From: Bifidobacteriaceae bacterium
GTDB taxonomy: Bacteria > Actinomycetota > Actinomycetes > Actinomycetales > Bifidobacteriaceae
NCBI GenBank assembly: GCA_030530905.1
Contig: JAUMUB010000005.1
Location: forward strand, 1-25,859
Reading direction: 5' to 3'
Length of the DNA: 25,859 bases
Shown here piece by piece: positions 1 through 8,918 of the stretch; position 1 is the stretch's first letter; the number at the start of each line of letters is the position of its first letter. The translations under genes and the position numbers were made by a program. A model generated the notes under the pieces. That model saw nothing but the letters and a program-made list of their open reading frames with translations. It was not told where the DNA came from and searched no databases.

Positions 1-359
1 AAGTTGCTTGCCAAGCTTGCGCCAGCATATCCGCCAATTGCACTACCAACTAGAGCAATAGCTGCGATAAGAGCGATCGCTTTTCCTTCTATGCTTGTTT
101 TTTTTGAATTCTCATCTACGTTGTTAGTTGGAGCGTTGTGTGCGCCTAAATGTGCAAGATTAGGTGCACCCATATTTTGGCCTGCTGCAAAAATAGGAGT
201 TTGTTGCTGCGATTCGGTAATGATCTGCGTGCGTTCAGCAGATGGCTGTGAATTAGGGGTTGTCTGATTCGCAGGAATTGTTTGAGTCATTTCGTGATCC
301 TTTACTGATTGTTCGGAAGTGTCGGTATTTAAATTCTGTTCGTTAGCGTTGTTAGACAT
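1..359 (-). CDS. Membrane-anchored protein, N-terminal part only (possibly HtrA-like protease)
   Basis: The gene runs off the left edge; 119 residues are visible. It starts at ATG (359-357) after an AAAGGA ribosome-binding site. Residues 1-85 are hydrophilic and rich in Asn, Gln, Thr and Pro, with no fold I recognise. A lysine pair (about residues 86-87) precedes one hydrophobic, Gly/Ala-rich segment (about 93-114, GKAIALIAAIALVGSAIGGY). This gives a long disordered cytoplasmic tail and one membrane anchor, with the functional domain outside the cell and outside the window. Bifidobacterial HtrA/DegP-type serine proteases have this layout, so that is my first guess, but no protease motif is visible. 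It begins 21 nt after the beta-helix gene and may be co-transcribed with it. Confidence 0.55.
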   Translation of the reverse strand, partial: MSNNANEQNLNTDTSEQSVKDHEMTQTIPANQTTPNSQPSAERTQIITESQQQTPIFAAGQNMGAPNLAHLGAHNAPTNNVDENSKKTSIEGKAIALIAAIALVGSAIGGYAGASLASN

Positions 360-380
360 GTTGTTCCTTTGTTTGTATGT

Positions 381-1940
381 TTATAATGACCATGTGGTGC
401 TTGTGTTAAAAGTGCTGTCGAATGTTGAGCGATCAATTACTGTTGCTGTAATCTCTGTCGCAGAATCCTGTGAAACAGTTGTTCCATATGTTCCAGTTAC
501 GGTAACAGTAATATTGCTATCACCTTTTACAACTGTTTTTCCATTGGCTTTTATTGTCACTGTTTTTCCGTTAGAGTCGACAATCTTTCCGCCATTAGCA
601 ACATTTAAATTGCTTACTGTAGTGTCTTTGGTTACAACCCAGGTAGAAGTGCCATCGATGTTAATGGTTAAAGGCGATTGCGAAGTTGAACCAGATGAAT
701 TTTCGGTAATAGTTCCGTAACCAGTCCAAGTGGAATTATCAGATAGATTCAATGTAACTGTTGAAATCGTGTCAACAGAGATTTTACCATTGAGAGTTTG
801 ATTACGACCAGTAAAAGTAACTGTTGCACCATTAGAACCTTGCGAGCCCCAATTATTACTATCATTACCTTCAGTAGTTAGTAATGCTGCCTTTGAACTA
901 TCATAATCTAATGTGGTGTTTTGAAGAACAACATTAGCGGTAGTGTTTGTAAGATAAAACATACTGCCAGAAGTGATTGCAGATTTCAAAGTTGAATCTT
1001 TAATTTTAACAGTTGCAGTCTCTCCAGTTGTGGTTTCAGCGTCACCGGAAGTTGATTGATAAATGATAATGCCGTTTGCAACAGGGTCAGATGCCGTCTT
1101 ACTTGTATTAGTGCTAGTAAGATTTGAGTTATTGATGAGAATAGTATTATAACCCTCTAATGCGGCGATCTGAGATGCTGTTGCAGTTCCCGTTACATTT
1201 GATACTTGAATATTACCGGTTGAGTAAATTAGTGGTGATCCTGAACCTTCGGTCTGTAATGATGAGTTAGTAACAGATACATTCCCACCACCACGATCAG
1301 TCGCCAAGCTTGCACTGTGTTCACCTTTCGTTGAAATAGTCATTTTATTTGCAACAATTGTGCCGTTATATGTGGCATCTAAACCACGAGAATTATCTGA
1401 TGTGGTTGAGATTGTTGTGTTACTGGCGTAAACATTTGCGCTATCGGTTGAGAAAATTCCATTTGAGCCTGAGCTTGCCGTGTTGATTGTTGAATCAGCA
1501 ACCGTAGCTGTTGATTTTTTGCCTACAGCAAGTAAGGCGGAATTTGTGCCATAGAAATTATTATTATCAGAATTATTACTATCACCTGTTTTTTCAAGTG
1601 TAGTATTTTTTAATGTAAGTTTTCCGCCATTTTGTGCTAGAGCTACATTAGTATCTCCTGTAGTTGATGATAATTCTTCGCCATCAAATGATAGTTCTTT
1701 ACCATTTGCTGAGGATGTTGCCTCATACGAACCTGTGTAATCGTAAGAGCTAGTATTAGCGCCGCCCTGTTGAGGTTCGTTATTATTTGACGACACGATT
1801 GCATTATTATTGGTGTTTGTACTAAAACCGTATGCTACACCTGTGCTAGCGCCGATTAATAGCGATGCTACAGCAGTAACAGCACACGCTTTAGCATATG
1901 TATTTGTTGTGCGCTTTGTGTTATTTTGACGCTTTTTCAC
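381..1940 (-). CDS. Secreted right-handed beta-helix surface protein (adhesin-like)
   Basis: A 519-residue protein starting at GTG (1940-1938), with AAGGA eight bases upstream. Residues 1-38 look like a Sec signal peptide: a Lys/Arg-rich start, a hydrophobic core around 19-36, and probable cleavage after AYG. Residues 39-75 are an Asn/Ser-rich linker. From about 100 to 345 short Thr/Ser/Asn-rich rungs recur every 20-25 residues (for example STINTASSGSNGIFS, TTISTTSDNSRGL, SSLQTEGSGSPLIYS), as in a parallel beta-helix. The tail (about 375-519) is beta-rich and ends IDRSTFDSTFNTSTTWSL. The pattern resembles a widespread family of adhesin-like proteins of gut and mucosal bacteria. No LPXTG motif or C-terminal membrane segment is visible, so attachment to the cell is unexplained. 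A role in host or polymer binding is inference only. Confidence 0.7.
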   Translation of the reverse strand: MKKRQNNTKRTTNTYAKACAVTAVASLLIGASTGVAYGFSTNTNNNAIVSSNNNEPQQGGANTSSYDYTGSYEATSSANGKELSFDGEELSSTTGDTNVALAQNGGKLTLKNTTLEKTGDSNNSDNNNFYGTNSALLAVGKKSTATVADSTINTASSGSNGIFSTDSANVYASNTTISTTSDNSRGLDATYNGTIVANKMTISTKGEHSASLATDRGGGNVSVTNSSLQTEGSGSPLIYSTGNIQVSNVTGTATASQIAALEGYNTILINNSNLTSTNTSKTASDPVANGIIIYQSTSGDAETTTGETATVKIKDSTLKSAITSGSMFYLTNTTANVVLQNTTLDYDSSKAALLTTEGNDSNNWGSQGSNGATVTFTGRNQTLNGKISVDTISTVTLNLSDNSTWTGYGTITENSSGSTSQSPLTINIDGTSTWVVTKDTTVSNLNVANGGKIVDSNGKTVTIKANGKTVVKGDSNITVTVTGTYGTTVSQDSATEITATVIDRSTFDSTFNTSTTWSL

Positions 1941-2012
1941 TTTCGTATCCTTATTTCGTTGTGTTTATTAATTCTTATTACAACTGAATAACTTGGTGAA
2001 TTGCTTGTGATG

Positions 2013-2040
2013 AACATAGTGATATCTAAGGTGTTGTCAA
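2013..2040 (-). promoter_or_regulatory. Probable promoter of the beta-helix gene
   Basis: On the minus strand a perfect TTGACA -35 element (2040-2035) is followed after 16 bp by TATGTT (2018-2013). This leaves a leader of about 65 nt before the GTG start at 1940. The -35 match is exact but the -10 is 4/6. Confidence 0.5.
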
Positions 2041-2092
2041 AATATTTATGAGTGTAAGCTGAATAGTCGCTGAAAATAATTGTTTTTGGTAA

Positions 2093-2118
2093 TAAAAAAG
2101 CTCCGCCGTAGCGGAGCT
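2093..2118 (-). terminator. Rho-independent terminator of the nrd operon
   Basis: A perfect 8-bp GC-rich stem (AGCTCCGC 2099-2106 with GCGGAGCT 2111-2118) and a 4-nt loop are followed on the minus strand by a run of T. It lies 36 bp past the nrdF stop and insulates nrdHIEF from the beta-helix gene. Confidence 0.85.
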
Positions 2119-2153
2119 AAAACATGAAGTTTTATATAAAAGCCGTTTATAGT

Positions 2154-3161
<1,008 letters not shown>

Positions 3162-3193
3162 TTAAAATATCGATAACGGTAAGTTTTTACGAA

Positions 3194-3230
3194 AATAATG
3201 GTATGCACATATTATATGCATACCATTATT
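3194..3230. repeat. Perfect 14-bp inverted repeat between nrdE and nrdF
   Basis: AATAATGGTATGCA (3194-3207) pairs perfectly with TGCATACCATTATT (3217-3230) across a 9-nt AT loop. The stem begins 2 nt after the nrdE stop. On the transcribed minus strand it is followed only by a short T stretch (ATTATTTTCG), so it could be a weak terminator, an RNA-processing site or a stabiliser setting the nrdE:nrdF ratio. It does not match the NrdR-box consensus. Confidence 0.8.
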
Positions 3231-3232
3231 GT

Positions 3233-5422
3233 TTATAACATGCAGGAAACGCAGCCTTGAACTTCTGTTCCTTCCAATGCTTGCTGTCGGATACGGATAT
3301 AATATAAAGTTTTAATTCCTTTACGCCATGCGTAAATTTGAGCCTTGTTTAAATCGCGAGTTGTAACTGTGTCTGGGAAGAACATAGTTAATGATAAGCC
3401 TTGATCAACATGCTTTGTTGCTTCAGCATATGTGTCTACAATAGCTTTCCAACCGATTTCATAAGCATCCTTGAAATATTCAAGATTGTCATTGGTCATA
3501 TAAGGTGCTGGATAGTATACGCGACCAATACGACCCTCTTTACGAATTTCAATCTTTGAAGCAACTGGGTGAATGGAGCTTGTGGAATTGTTGATATAGG
3601 AGATAGAACCTGTAGGAGGAATAGCCTGCAAATTCTGGTTGTAAATACCGTCACGCAAAATTTCGTCGCGTAATGTTTCCCAATCTTCAACAGTAGGAAT
3701 TTCCACGTGGAAGCGTTCAAATAAATCGCGAACTACTTGTGTGCGAGGCTTTAAGGAGCGAGAACCGTCAGTGTACTTATCAAAGTAGTTTCCTTGTCCT
3801 GCTGGCTTTGCGTAAGCGCTGGTGCTGAAGCTCTTGAATGCTACTCCTCGTTCCACAGCAATCTGATGTGAAGCTTTATAAGCATGATAAGCCACAGTCA
3901 TGAAGTAAATATCAGTAAAATCAAGTGCTTCTTCAGAGCCGTATTGCATGCCTTCACGTGCAAGGAATCCATGCAAGTTCATTTGGCCTAAACCAATTGC
4001 ATGTCCTTCGTCGTTACCGCGACGGATTGAAGGAACGCAATCCATTGAAGTGTGATCTGCGACAGAGGTTAGCGCGCGAATTGCGGTTTCAACTGATTGA
4101 GTTAAACCACCATCCATTGCTTTAGCAATGTTTAATGAGCCTAAGTTGCATGAAATATCGCGACCAACGTGGGCATAGGTGAGATCTTCGTTTAATACGC
4201 TTGGTTCTTGTACTTGAAGAATTTCAGAGCACAAGTTAGACATAGTAATACGCCCCTCGATCGGGTTTGCTTTATTAACGGTGTCTTCGAATAAAATGTA
4301 TGGGTAGCCCGATTCAAACTGAATTTCAGCAATAGTCATGAAGAACTCACGAGCATCAATATATGATTTGCGGATGCGGTCATCTGCAACCATTTCTTCA
4401 TAATGTTCTGTAATAGAAATATCAGCAAAAGGCTTGCCGTATATGCGTTCGACATCGTAAGGGCTGAACAAAGCCATTGGCCTCTTCTGCTTTGCAAGCT
4501 CAAAGGTGATGTCTGGAATTACAACACCGAGAGATAGTGATTTAATGCGGATTTTCTCGTCAGCGTTTTCGCGCTTAGTGTCAAGGAATCGCATAATATC
4601 AGGATGATGTGCGCTTAAGTATACAGCGCCTGCACCTTGACGAGCGCCAAGCTGATTAGCGTAAGAGAAGGAATCTTCAAGAAGTTTCATTACTGGAACA
4701 ACACCACTGGATTGATTCTCAATATGCTTAATTGGTGCGCCCAATTCACGTAAGTTGCTTAACAATAATGCTACGCCACCGCCACGCTTTGAAAGCTGCA
4801 AGGCTGCGTTAACGCTGCGTGAGATAGACTCCATATTGTCTTCGATACGAACGAGGAAGCAGCTTACTGGTTCTCCTCGTTGTGCTTTACCGAGATTTAA
4901 GAAGGTTGGGGTTGCTGGCTGGAATCGTCCTGCAATAATTTCATCAGCATAGGTCATTGCAAGCTTTTCATCGCCGTCAGCTAATTCAAGAGCTACAGCG
5001 ACGCAACGTTGCTGGAAATTTTCTAAATACTGCTTGCCGTCAAATGTTTTTAATGCGTAAGAAGTATAGAATTTAAAAGCACCAAGGAATGTAGCAAATT
5101 CAAAATCTTTTTCATCTGCATGTTTGTAGATGCTATCTAAGAATTCTGGAGTGTACTTATCGAATACTGACTTGTTGTAATACTTGTTTTCGATTAAGAA
5201 TGATAGACGATCTGCAACAGAGTTGAAATGCTTAGTATTCGCCTGAACATGACCTGCAACATACTCTCGCTCTGCAGCCTTGTCTTTATCGAATTGAATT
5301 TTTCCATCAGCATCATAAAGATTAAGCATTGCGTTTAATGCGTGATAATCATGTGCTGGATCGTACGTAGTATCATTTGCAGTGTTATCGAGAGATAACG
5401 TGGTGTCGTCAGTGATGCTCAT
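3233..5422 (-). CDS. nrdE: Class Ib ribonucleoside-diphosphate reductase, alpha (catalytic) subunit
   Basis: The large subunit reduces ribonucleoside diphosphates to deoxy forms, with NrdH as electron donor and NrdF as radical source. Start ATG 5422-5420 is chosen because AAGAAGGA lies seven bases upstream; an in-frame ATG at 5455 would add 11 residues but lacks a good site. The protein has 729 residues, usual for NrdE. Key residues: Cys188 (PVSCFL) and Cys425 ([10 protein letters not shown]) as the redox pair; Asn396, Cys398 and Glu400 in MSNLCSE as the catalytic set; a Tyr pair in TLYYIRIRQ near the end for radical transfer; and a C-terminal CVSC that passes electrons from NrdH. No N-terminal ATP-cone is apparent, as expected for class Ib. 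The nrdI-nrdE gap is 90 nt. Confidence 0.96.
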   Translation of the reverse strand: MSITDDTTLSLDNTANDTTYDPAHDYHALNAMLNLYDADGKIQFDKDKAAEREYVAGHVQANTKHFNSVADRLSFLIENKYYNKSVFDKYTPEFLDSIYKHADEKDFEFATFLGAFKFYTSYALKTFDGKQYLENFQQRCVAVALELADGDEKLAMTYADEIIAGRFQPATPTFLNLGKAQRGEPVSCFLVRIEDNMESISRSVNAALQLSKRGGGVALLLSNLRELGAPIKHIENQSSGVVPVMKLLEDSFSYANQLGARQGAGAVYLSAHHPDIMRFLDTKRENADEKIRIKSLSLGVVIPDITFELAKQKRPMALFSPYDVERIYGKPFADISITEHYEEMVADDRIRKSYIDAREFFMTIAEIQFESGYPYILFEDTVNKANPIEGRITMSNLCSEILQVQEPSVLNEDLTYAHVGRDISCNLGSLNIAKAMDGGLTQSVETAIRALTSVADHTSMDCVPSIRRGNDEGHAIGLGQMNLHGFLAREGMQYGSEEALDFTDIYFMTVAYHAYKASHQIAVERGVAFKSFSTSAYAKPAGQGNYFDKYTDGSRSLKPRTQVVRDLFERFHVEIPTVEDWETLRDEILRDGIYNQNLQAIPPTGSISYINNSTSSIHPVASKIEIRKEGRIGRVYYPAPYMTNDNLEYFKDAYEIGWKAIVDTYAEATKHVDQGLSLTMFFPDTVTTRDLNKAQIYAWRKGIKTLYYIRIRQQALEGTEVQGCVSCML

Positions 5423-5512
5423 ACTTGTATCCTTCTTAATGTGTTGTGTATGCAATAGTCTCTGGTTAAAAAACTTGTGAGATTGCGCAAAACAGAGTAA
5501 TAATACGCCGTA

Positions 5513-5986
5513 TTATTCGTTTTGAGCTTGTAATTTTTGGTTGTTGAAGAAATCAACAACACCTTTGCGTACTTTTTGTACGTCTTCTTTTGTCCCCATA
5601 AGTTCAAAATAGTATAGGAATGGCACTTTGCATTTAGCTGCTATCATATCGCCAGCCATGCAGAAAGCTTCACCGAAGTTTGTATTTCCAGAAGCTATAA
5701 CGCCACGAATATAAGAACGATTTTGCTCGTTATTTAAGAATTTCTTAACTTGAACAGGAACTGCTTTTTTTGCAACACCGCCACCGTATGTTGGGACCAT
5801 AATAATATATGGTTCTTCAACATGAAGTTCTGGCTCGTTTGGACGTAATGGAATGCGATATACGTTTATGCCTTCATCTTGTAGGTGGCAGTTTGCTACG
5901 AATCTTGCCGTGTTTTCAGAAGCAGAAGAGAAGTAAACTATTGCACCAATGGTGTTTCCTTCTGCTGTGTATTCTGGTTCGCTCAC
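5513..5986 (-). CDS. nrdI: Flavodoxin-like ribonucleotide reductase activator NrdI
   Basis: NrdI is a small FMN protein that supplies the oxidant for assembling the Mn-tyrosyl radical cofactor of NrdF. At 157 residues it shows the FMN phosphate loop ([14 protein letters not shown], about residues 17-30), the PTYGGG loop (about 65-70), and the [18 protein letters not shown] segment typical of NrdI. It starts at GTG (5986-5984), overlapping the nrdH stop as GTGA, with AAAAGG upstream. The 4-nt overlap indicates translational coupling with nrdH. The start is confirmed because no upstream in-frame ATG precedes the family-conserved region. Confidence 0.95.
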   Translation of the reverse strand: MSEPEYTAEGNTIGAIVYFSSASENTARFVANCHLQDEGINVYRIPLRPNEPELHVEEPYIIMVPTYGGGVAKKAVPVQVKKFLNNEQNRSYIRGVIASGNTNFGEAFCMAGDMIAAKCKVPFLYYFELMGTKEDVQKVRKGVVDFFNNQKLQAQNE

Positions 5987-6228
5987 GCGTTTACCTTTTG
6001 TGCAGTTAAGGAATACTGCTTGATTAAGTCAGGACGATAACCTGCCCATGAGCTTTCTTCGGTGACAACAACAGGAGCCTGGCGATAGCCTGCTTCTTGG
6101 AGTTCAGCTAAACGCTCAGGATTTTCGGTGAGATCAACAACATCAAAGTCGATACCTTGCTTGGTGAATTGACGCTTAGTTGCTTCGCATTGTGGGCAAC
6201 GTGGTTTGGTAAAGACTGTAACGCTCAT
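5983..6228 (-). CDS. nrdH: Glutaredoxin-like redoxin NrdH
   Basis: NrdH is the electron donor of class Ib ribonucleotide reductase, normally reduced by thioredoxin reductase. The 81-residue protein has the thioredoxin-fold pattern [12 protein letters not shown], with redox cysteines at 11 and 14 (CPQC; family members more often have CVQC or CMQC). The C-terminal WAGYRPDLI corresponds to the WSGFRP motif of NrdH. It starts at ATG after GGAGAG and is the first gene of the operon. Two NrdR-box-like sites lie 71-118 bp upstream. Confidence 0.95.
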   Translation of the reverse strand: MSVTVFTKPRCPQCEATKRQFTKQGIDFDVVDLTENPERLAELQEAGYRQAPVVVTEESSWAGYRPDLIKQYSLTAQKVNA

Positions 6229-6270
6229 TTATCTCTCCGTACTCTTTTCTTTATTCAACGACATTGCACT

Positions 6271-6299
6271 ACAATAACGGATTATTGTAAACTTGTAAA
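6271..6299 (-). promoter_or_regulatory. Candidate promoter of nrdHIEF
   Basis: On the minus strand TTTACA (6299-6294) and TATTGT (6276-6271) are separated by 17 bp. The -35 is a 5/6 match and the -10 only 4/6. The first NrdR-like box abuts the -35, which is where a repressor would act. Confidence 0.4.
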
Positions 6300-6346
6300 C
6301 ACCGTTTATAGTGGTATGTCGTTAATAAAAACACTATATATAGTAT
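6299..6346. promoter_or_regulatory. Tandem NrdR-box-like operators
   Basis: Two 16-bp palindromes resemble the NrdR consensus acaCwAtATaTwGtgt: ACACCGTTTATAGTGG (6299-6314) and ACACTATATATAGTAT (6331-6346). Their starts are 32 bp apart, about three helical turns, the spacing usual for paired NrdR sites. NrdR is the ATP/dATP-sensing repressor of ribonucleotide reductase genes. Position and spacing both fit control of the adjacent nrdHIEF operon; nrdR itself is not in the window. Confidence 0.8.
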
Positions 6347-6568
6347 TTTTTAAAATTACATCTGTGTGATTTAAAAAGTGTGTAAGTTGAGATATTTCAA
6401 TGCAAAATTATCCAAAAAATAGATCGGATGAGTGCATTAAAAACCCTACATATTGAATTCGAAAAATTAAAAAAATTTTACATCTTTTACATATTTCTTA
6501 TTTTTTATACAGCAATCGGGTAGAATAGCAGAGGTTATATAAGACTTTTCTTTTGTGAAAGGTGTGCA
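6347..6568 (+). promoter_or_regulatory. AT-rich region upstream of gnd with a possible -10 element
   Basis: This is the gnd side of the 340-bp divergent nrdH/gnd spacer. It is very AT-rich and I find no gene in it. TAGAAT at 6521-6526 could be the gnd -10, giving a leader of about 36 nt, but no convincing -35 accompanies it. GAAAGG (6557-6562) is the gnd ribosome-binding site. Confidence 0.3.
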
Positions 6569-8023
6569 ATGGAACAAGCACAAGCAAATATCGGCGTTGT
6601 TGGTTTGGCAGCAATGGGATCAAATTTGGCTCGTAATTTAGCTCATCATGGTAACACTGTAGCACTGTACAATCGTCACTACTCACGTACCCAAACGTTA
6701 ATGGATGAGCATGGTGACGAAGGTAATTTCGTTCCTACTAAAACGATTGAAGAATTTGTGGCTTCGCTAGCAAAACCACGAACTGCGATAATTATGGTTA
6801 AAGCAGGCGCTCCAACTGATGCTGTTATCAATGAGTTAGCAGATGCAATGGATGAAGGCGATATTATTGTTGACGGCGGAAATGCGTATTTTCCGGACAC
6901 TATTCGCAGGGAAAAAGAAATTCGCGCACGCGGACTTCATTTTGTAGGTTGTGGTGTTTCTGGCGGTGAAGAAGGTGCATTGCGTGGTCCTTCCATGATG
7001 CCGGGTGGTACTGAAGAATCTTGGAAGACTTTAGGTCCAATTCTTCGTTCTATTGCAGCAGTTGCAGAGGGCGAACCTTGCGTAACTCATATCGGTGAAA
7101 ATGGTGCGGGTCATTTCGTAAAAATGGTGCATAACGGTATTGAATATGCAGATATGCAGTTGATCGCTGAAAGTTATGATTTAATGCGACGAGGTTTGGG
7201 TATGAGCGCATCTGAAATTGGTGATGTGTTTGAAAAGTGGAATGAGGGTGTACTTAATTCCTATCTTATTGAGATCACCGCGGAAGTGTTACATCAAAAA
7301 GATCATGCTACTGGTAAAGCATTAGTTGATGTGATTTTGGATCATGCTGGAATGAAGGGTACAGGTACTTGGACAGTGCAAACTGCATTATCGCTTGCTA
7401 CACCAGTAACTGGTATTGCGGAGGCAGTTTTTGCACGAGGCTTATCAAGTCAAAGTGTTCAGCGTGAAGAAGCTTTATCTCAGGCAATGTCTGGTCCTGA
7501 TACGCATATTTCTATTGCAGAGGAAGAAAAAGCCGCATTTATTGAGGATATCCGTGAAGCATTATATGCTTCAAAGATTGTCGCATATGCGCAAGGTTTT
7601 GATGAGATTAATGCAGGCGCACAAGAATATGATTGGAATATTGATCTAGCAGCAGTAGCACGTATTTGGCGTGGTGGTTGTATTATTCGCGCGCAGTTCT
7701 TAAACCGTGTATCTGAAGCGTTTGAATCTGGTGAAGCAAATATTTCCTTGTTGTTCGCATCATACTTTAAGAATGCAATTAATCAGGCACAAGATTCATG
7801 GCGTCGTGTAGTTGCACGTGCTGCTATGAATGGTATTCCAGTTCCAGCATTTTCAAGCTCTCTTTCATACTATGATGGCTTACGGTCTGATCGTTTGCCA
7901 GCAGCACTTATCCAAGGTCAGCGCGATTTATTTGGTGCACATACTTATAAGCGTGTTGATAAGGAAGGTACATTCCACACATTATGGGCACAAGAAGGCC
8001 GACCTGAGATTCAGGAAGACTAG
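6569..8023 (+). CDS. gnd: 6-phosphogluconate dehydrogenase, decarboxylating
   Basis: The enzyme oxidises 6-phosphogluconate to ribulose 5-phosphate and CO2 with NADP. It is a 484-residue, long-chain form of the usual length. The Rossmann motif GLAAMG is at 12-17 and the NR pair at 35-36, typical of NADP binding. Substrate loops VDGGNAYF (101-108) and GCGVSGGEEGALRGPSMMPGG (127-147) follow. The catalytic lysine and glutamate are Lys185 and Glu192 in HFVKMVHNGIEY. The all-helical C-terminal domain ends with the DLFGAHTYKR segment. Start ATG follows GAAAGG by six bases. It converges on the zwf-opcA-pgl operon, so the whole oxidative branch is encoded within 5 kb. The products serve NADPH and ribose supply, since bifidobacteria ferment hexoses mainly by the phosphoketolase shunt. 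Confidence 0.97.
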   Translation: MEQAQANIGVVGLAAMGSNLARNLAHHGNTVALYNRHYSRTQTLMDEHGDEGNFVPTKTIEEFVASLAKPRTAIIMVKAGAPTDAVINELADAMDEGDIIVDGGNAYFPDTIRREKEIRARGLHFVGCGVSGGEEGALRGPSMMPGGTEESWKTLGPILRSIAAVAEGEPCVTHIGENGAGHFVKMVHNGIEYADMQLIAESYDLMRRGLGMSASEIGDVFEKWNEGVLNSYLIEITAEVLHQKDHATGKALVDVILDHAGMKGTGTWTVQTALSLATPVTGIAEAVFARGLSSQSVQREEALSQAMSGPDTHISIAEEEKAAFIEDIREALYASKIVAYAQGFDEINAGAQEYDWNIDLAAVARIWRGGCIIRAQFLNRVSEAFESGEANISLLFASYFKNAINQAQDSWRRVVARAAMNGIPVPAFSSSLSYYDGLRSDRLPAALIQGQRDLFGAHTYKRVDKEGTFHTLWAQEGRPEIQED

Positions 8024-8056
8024 TTAACAGTAAAAATATATTGTGATATTTAAATA

Positions 8057-8098
8057 AAAAATCTGGGATAGATCATATAAGAACTATCCCAGATTTTT
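8057..8098. terminator. Bidirectional terminator between gnd and pgl
   Basis: A perfect 15-bp stem (8057-8071 with 8084-8098; core TCTGGGATAG / CTATCCCAGA) has a 12-nt loop, an A run on the left and a T run on the right. It can therefore end transcripts from both convergent genes. Confidence 0.9.
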
Positions 8099-8114
8099 AT
8101 ATAGATACTTTTAA

Positions 8115-8909
8115 CTACAGCACATCGCGAGTGATCATCCAGCAATACTCTTGAATACCATTAGCAAATGAAGCTGGATAATCAAAATTATTTTGCTGCT
8201 GCATAACACCATGGAATGCTTTACTCTTATCTTGCCCAGCAATCATAAACCATGTTTTTAAAGAACGAGCTAGCACAGGTGCGGTCATGGTAACGCGCAG
8301 AGGAGGCATTTTAGGCGAGTGAATAACACCTGCTGTAAGCTGAGTGGTTTCGTGAATATGCTCATAATTTGGGAATAGTGAGCCATAATGCCCATCAGGC
8401 CCCATGCCAAGGATTGCTAAATCAAAAGATGGCTGTTCGCCAAGTTCCTGCACCATGGTTTGAGCATACGCTTTGGCTGCCTCATCAACTAAATGCTGAT
8501 TTTCTTCATCGCTTGCTTGTTCAATTTCTTGTGCGGTGCGAGTGTCAGCTGGTATTTCATGAATATTTGATTCAGGTAAATCGCCTTTATTTACGAGATC
8601 TTGCAAGAATGCGCGGCGTGCTTGCAAACAGTTTCTATTCTCGCTATCTTGCGGAACAAAACGTTCATCACCCCACCAAAAGTGAACACGCTTCCAATCA
8701 ATACAATCTGTAAGAGGATTATTTTGCATAAGCTTCAGGCTTAAAATGCTGTCACTTCCGCCTGTAAGAATCACATCAACACGATCTCTAATGGGTTTGA
8801 GCTTTGTGTCTAATTGCGTAAGTAATTCCTGTATGGTCAGTAGTGTGCGTCCTGCACTTGCTAGTCCGAGAGTTCCCTTATCAGGGTACACATAAATACT
8901 AGGTTGCAT
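8115..8909 (-). CDS. pgl: 6-phosphogluconolactonase
   Basis: The enzyme hydrolyses 6-phosphoglucono-lactone, the Zwf product, to 6-phosphogluconate. Its 264 residues fit the DevB/SOL family of the NagB fold. The phosphate loop is LTGGSDS (48-54; usual form SGGSTP). FWWGDERFVP is at 77-86 and the active-site loop GMGPDGHYGSLFP at 168-180, with the conserved DGH. A KMPPLRVTMTAPVL segment follows at 200-213. The loop variants SDS for STP and YGS for the common IAS/TAS are within family range. Start ATG follows GAGGAAAT, which overlaps the end of opcA; the gap is 9 nt. It is the third gene of zwf-opcA-pgl. Confidence 0.93.
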   Translation of the reverse strand: MQPSIYVYPDKGTLGLASAGRTLLTIQELLTQLDTKLKPIRDRVDVILTGGSDSILSLKLMQNNPLTDCIDWKRVHFWWGDERFVPQDSENRNCLQARRAFLQDLVNKGDLPESNIHEIPADTRTAQEIEQASDEENQHLVDEAAKAYAQTMVQELGEQPSFDLAILGMGPDGHYGSLFPNYEHIHETTQLTAGVIHSPKMPPLRVTMTAPVLARSLKTWFMIAGQDKSKAFHGVMQQQNNFDYPASFANGIQEYCWMITRDVL

Positions 8910-8918
8910 ATTTCCTCG

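Noticed and set aside
319..720. Plus-strand reading frame of 133 residues opposite the beta-helix gene
   Set aside because: It is antisense to a gene with a start site, signal peptide and repeats; its Val/Thr-rich composition is the mirror of the Thr/Asn/Ser-rich codons and it has no credible ribosome-binding site.
8009..8033. AAGACTAGTTAACA at the gnd end, repeated at the lysA end (24343-24356)
   Set aside because: The two 14-mers cover the last codon, stop and a few bases; without further extension they are best taken as coincidence.
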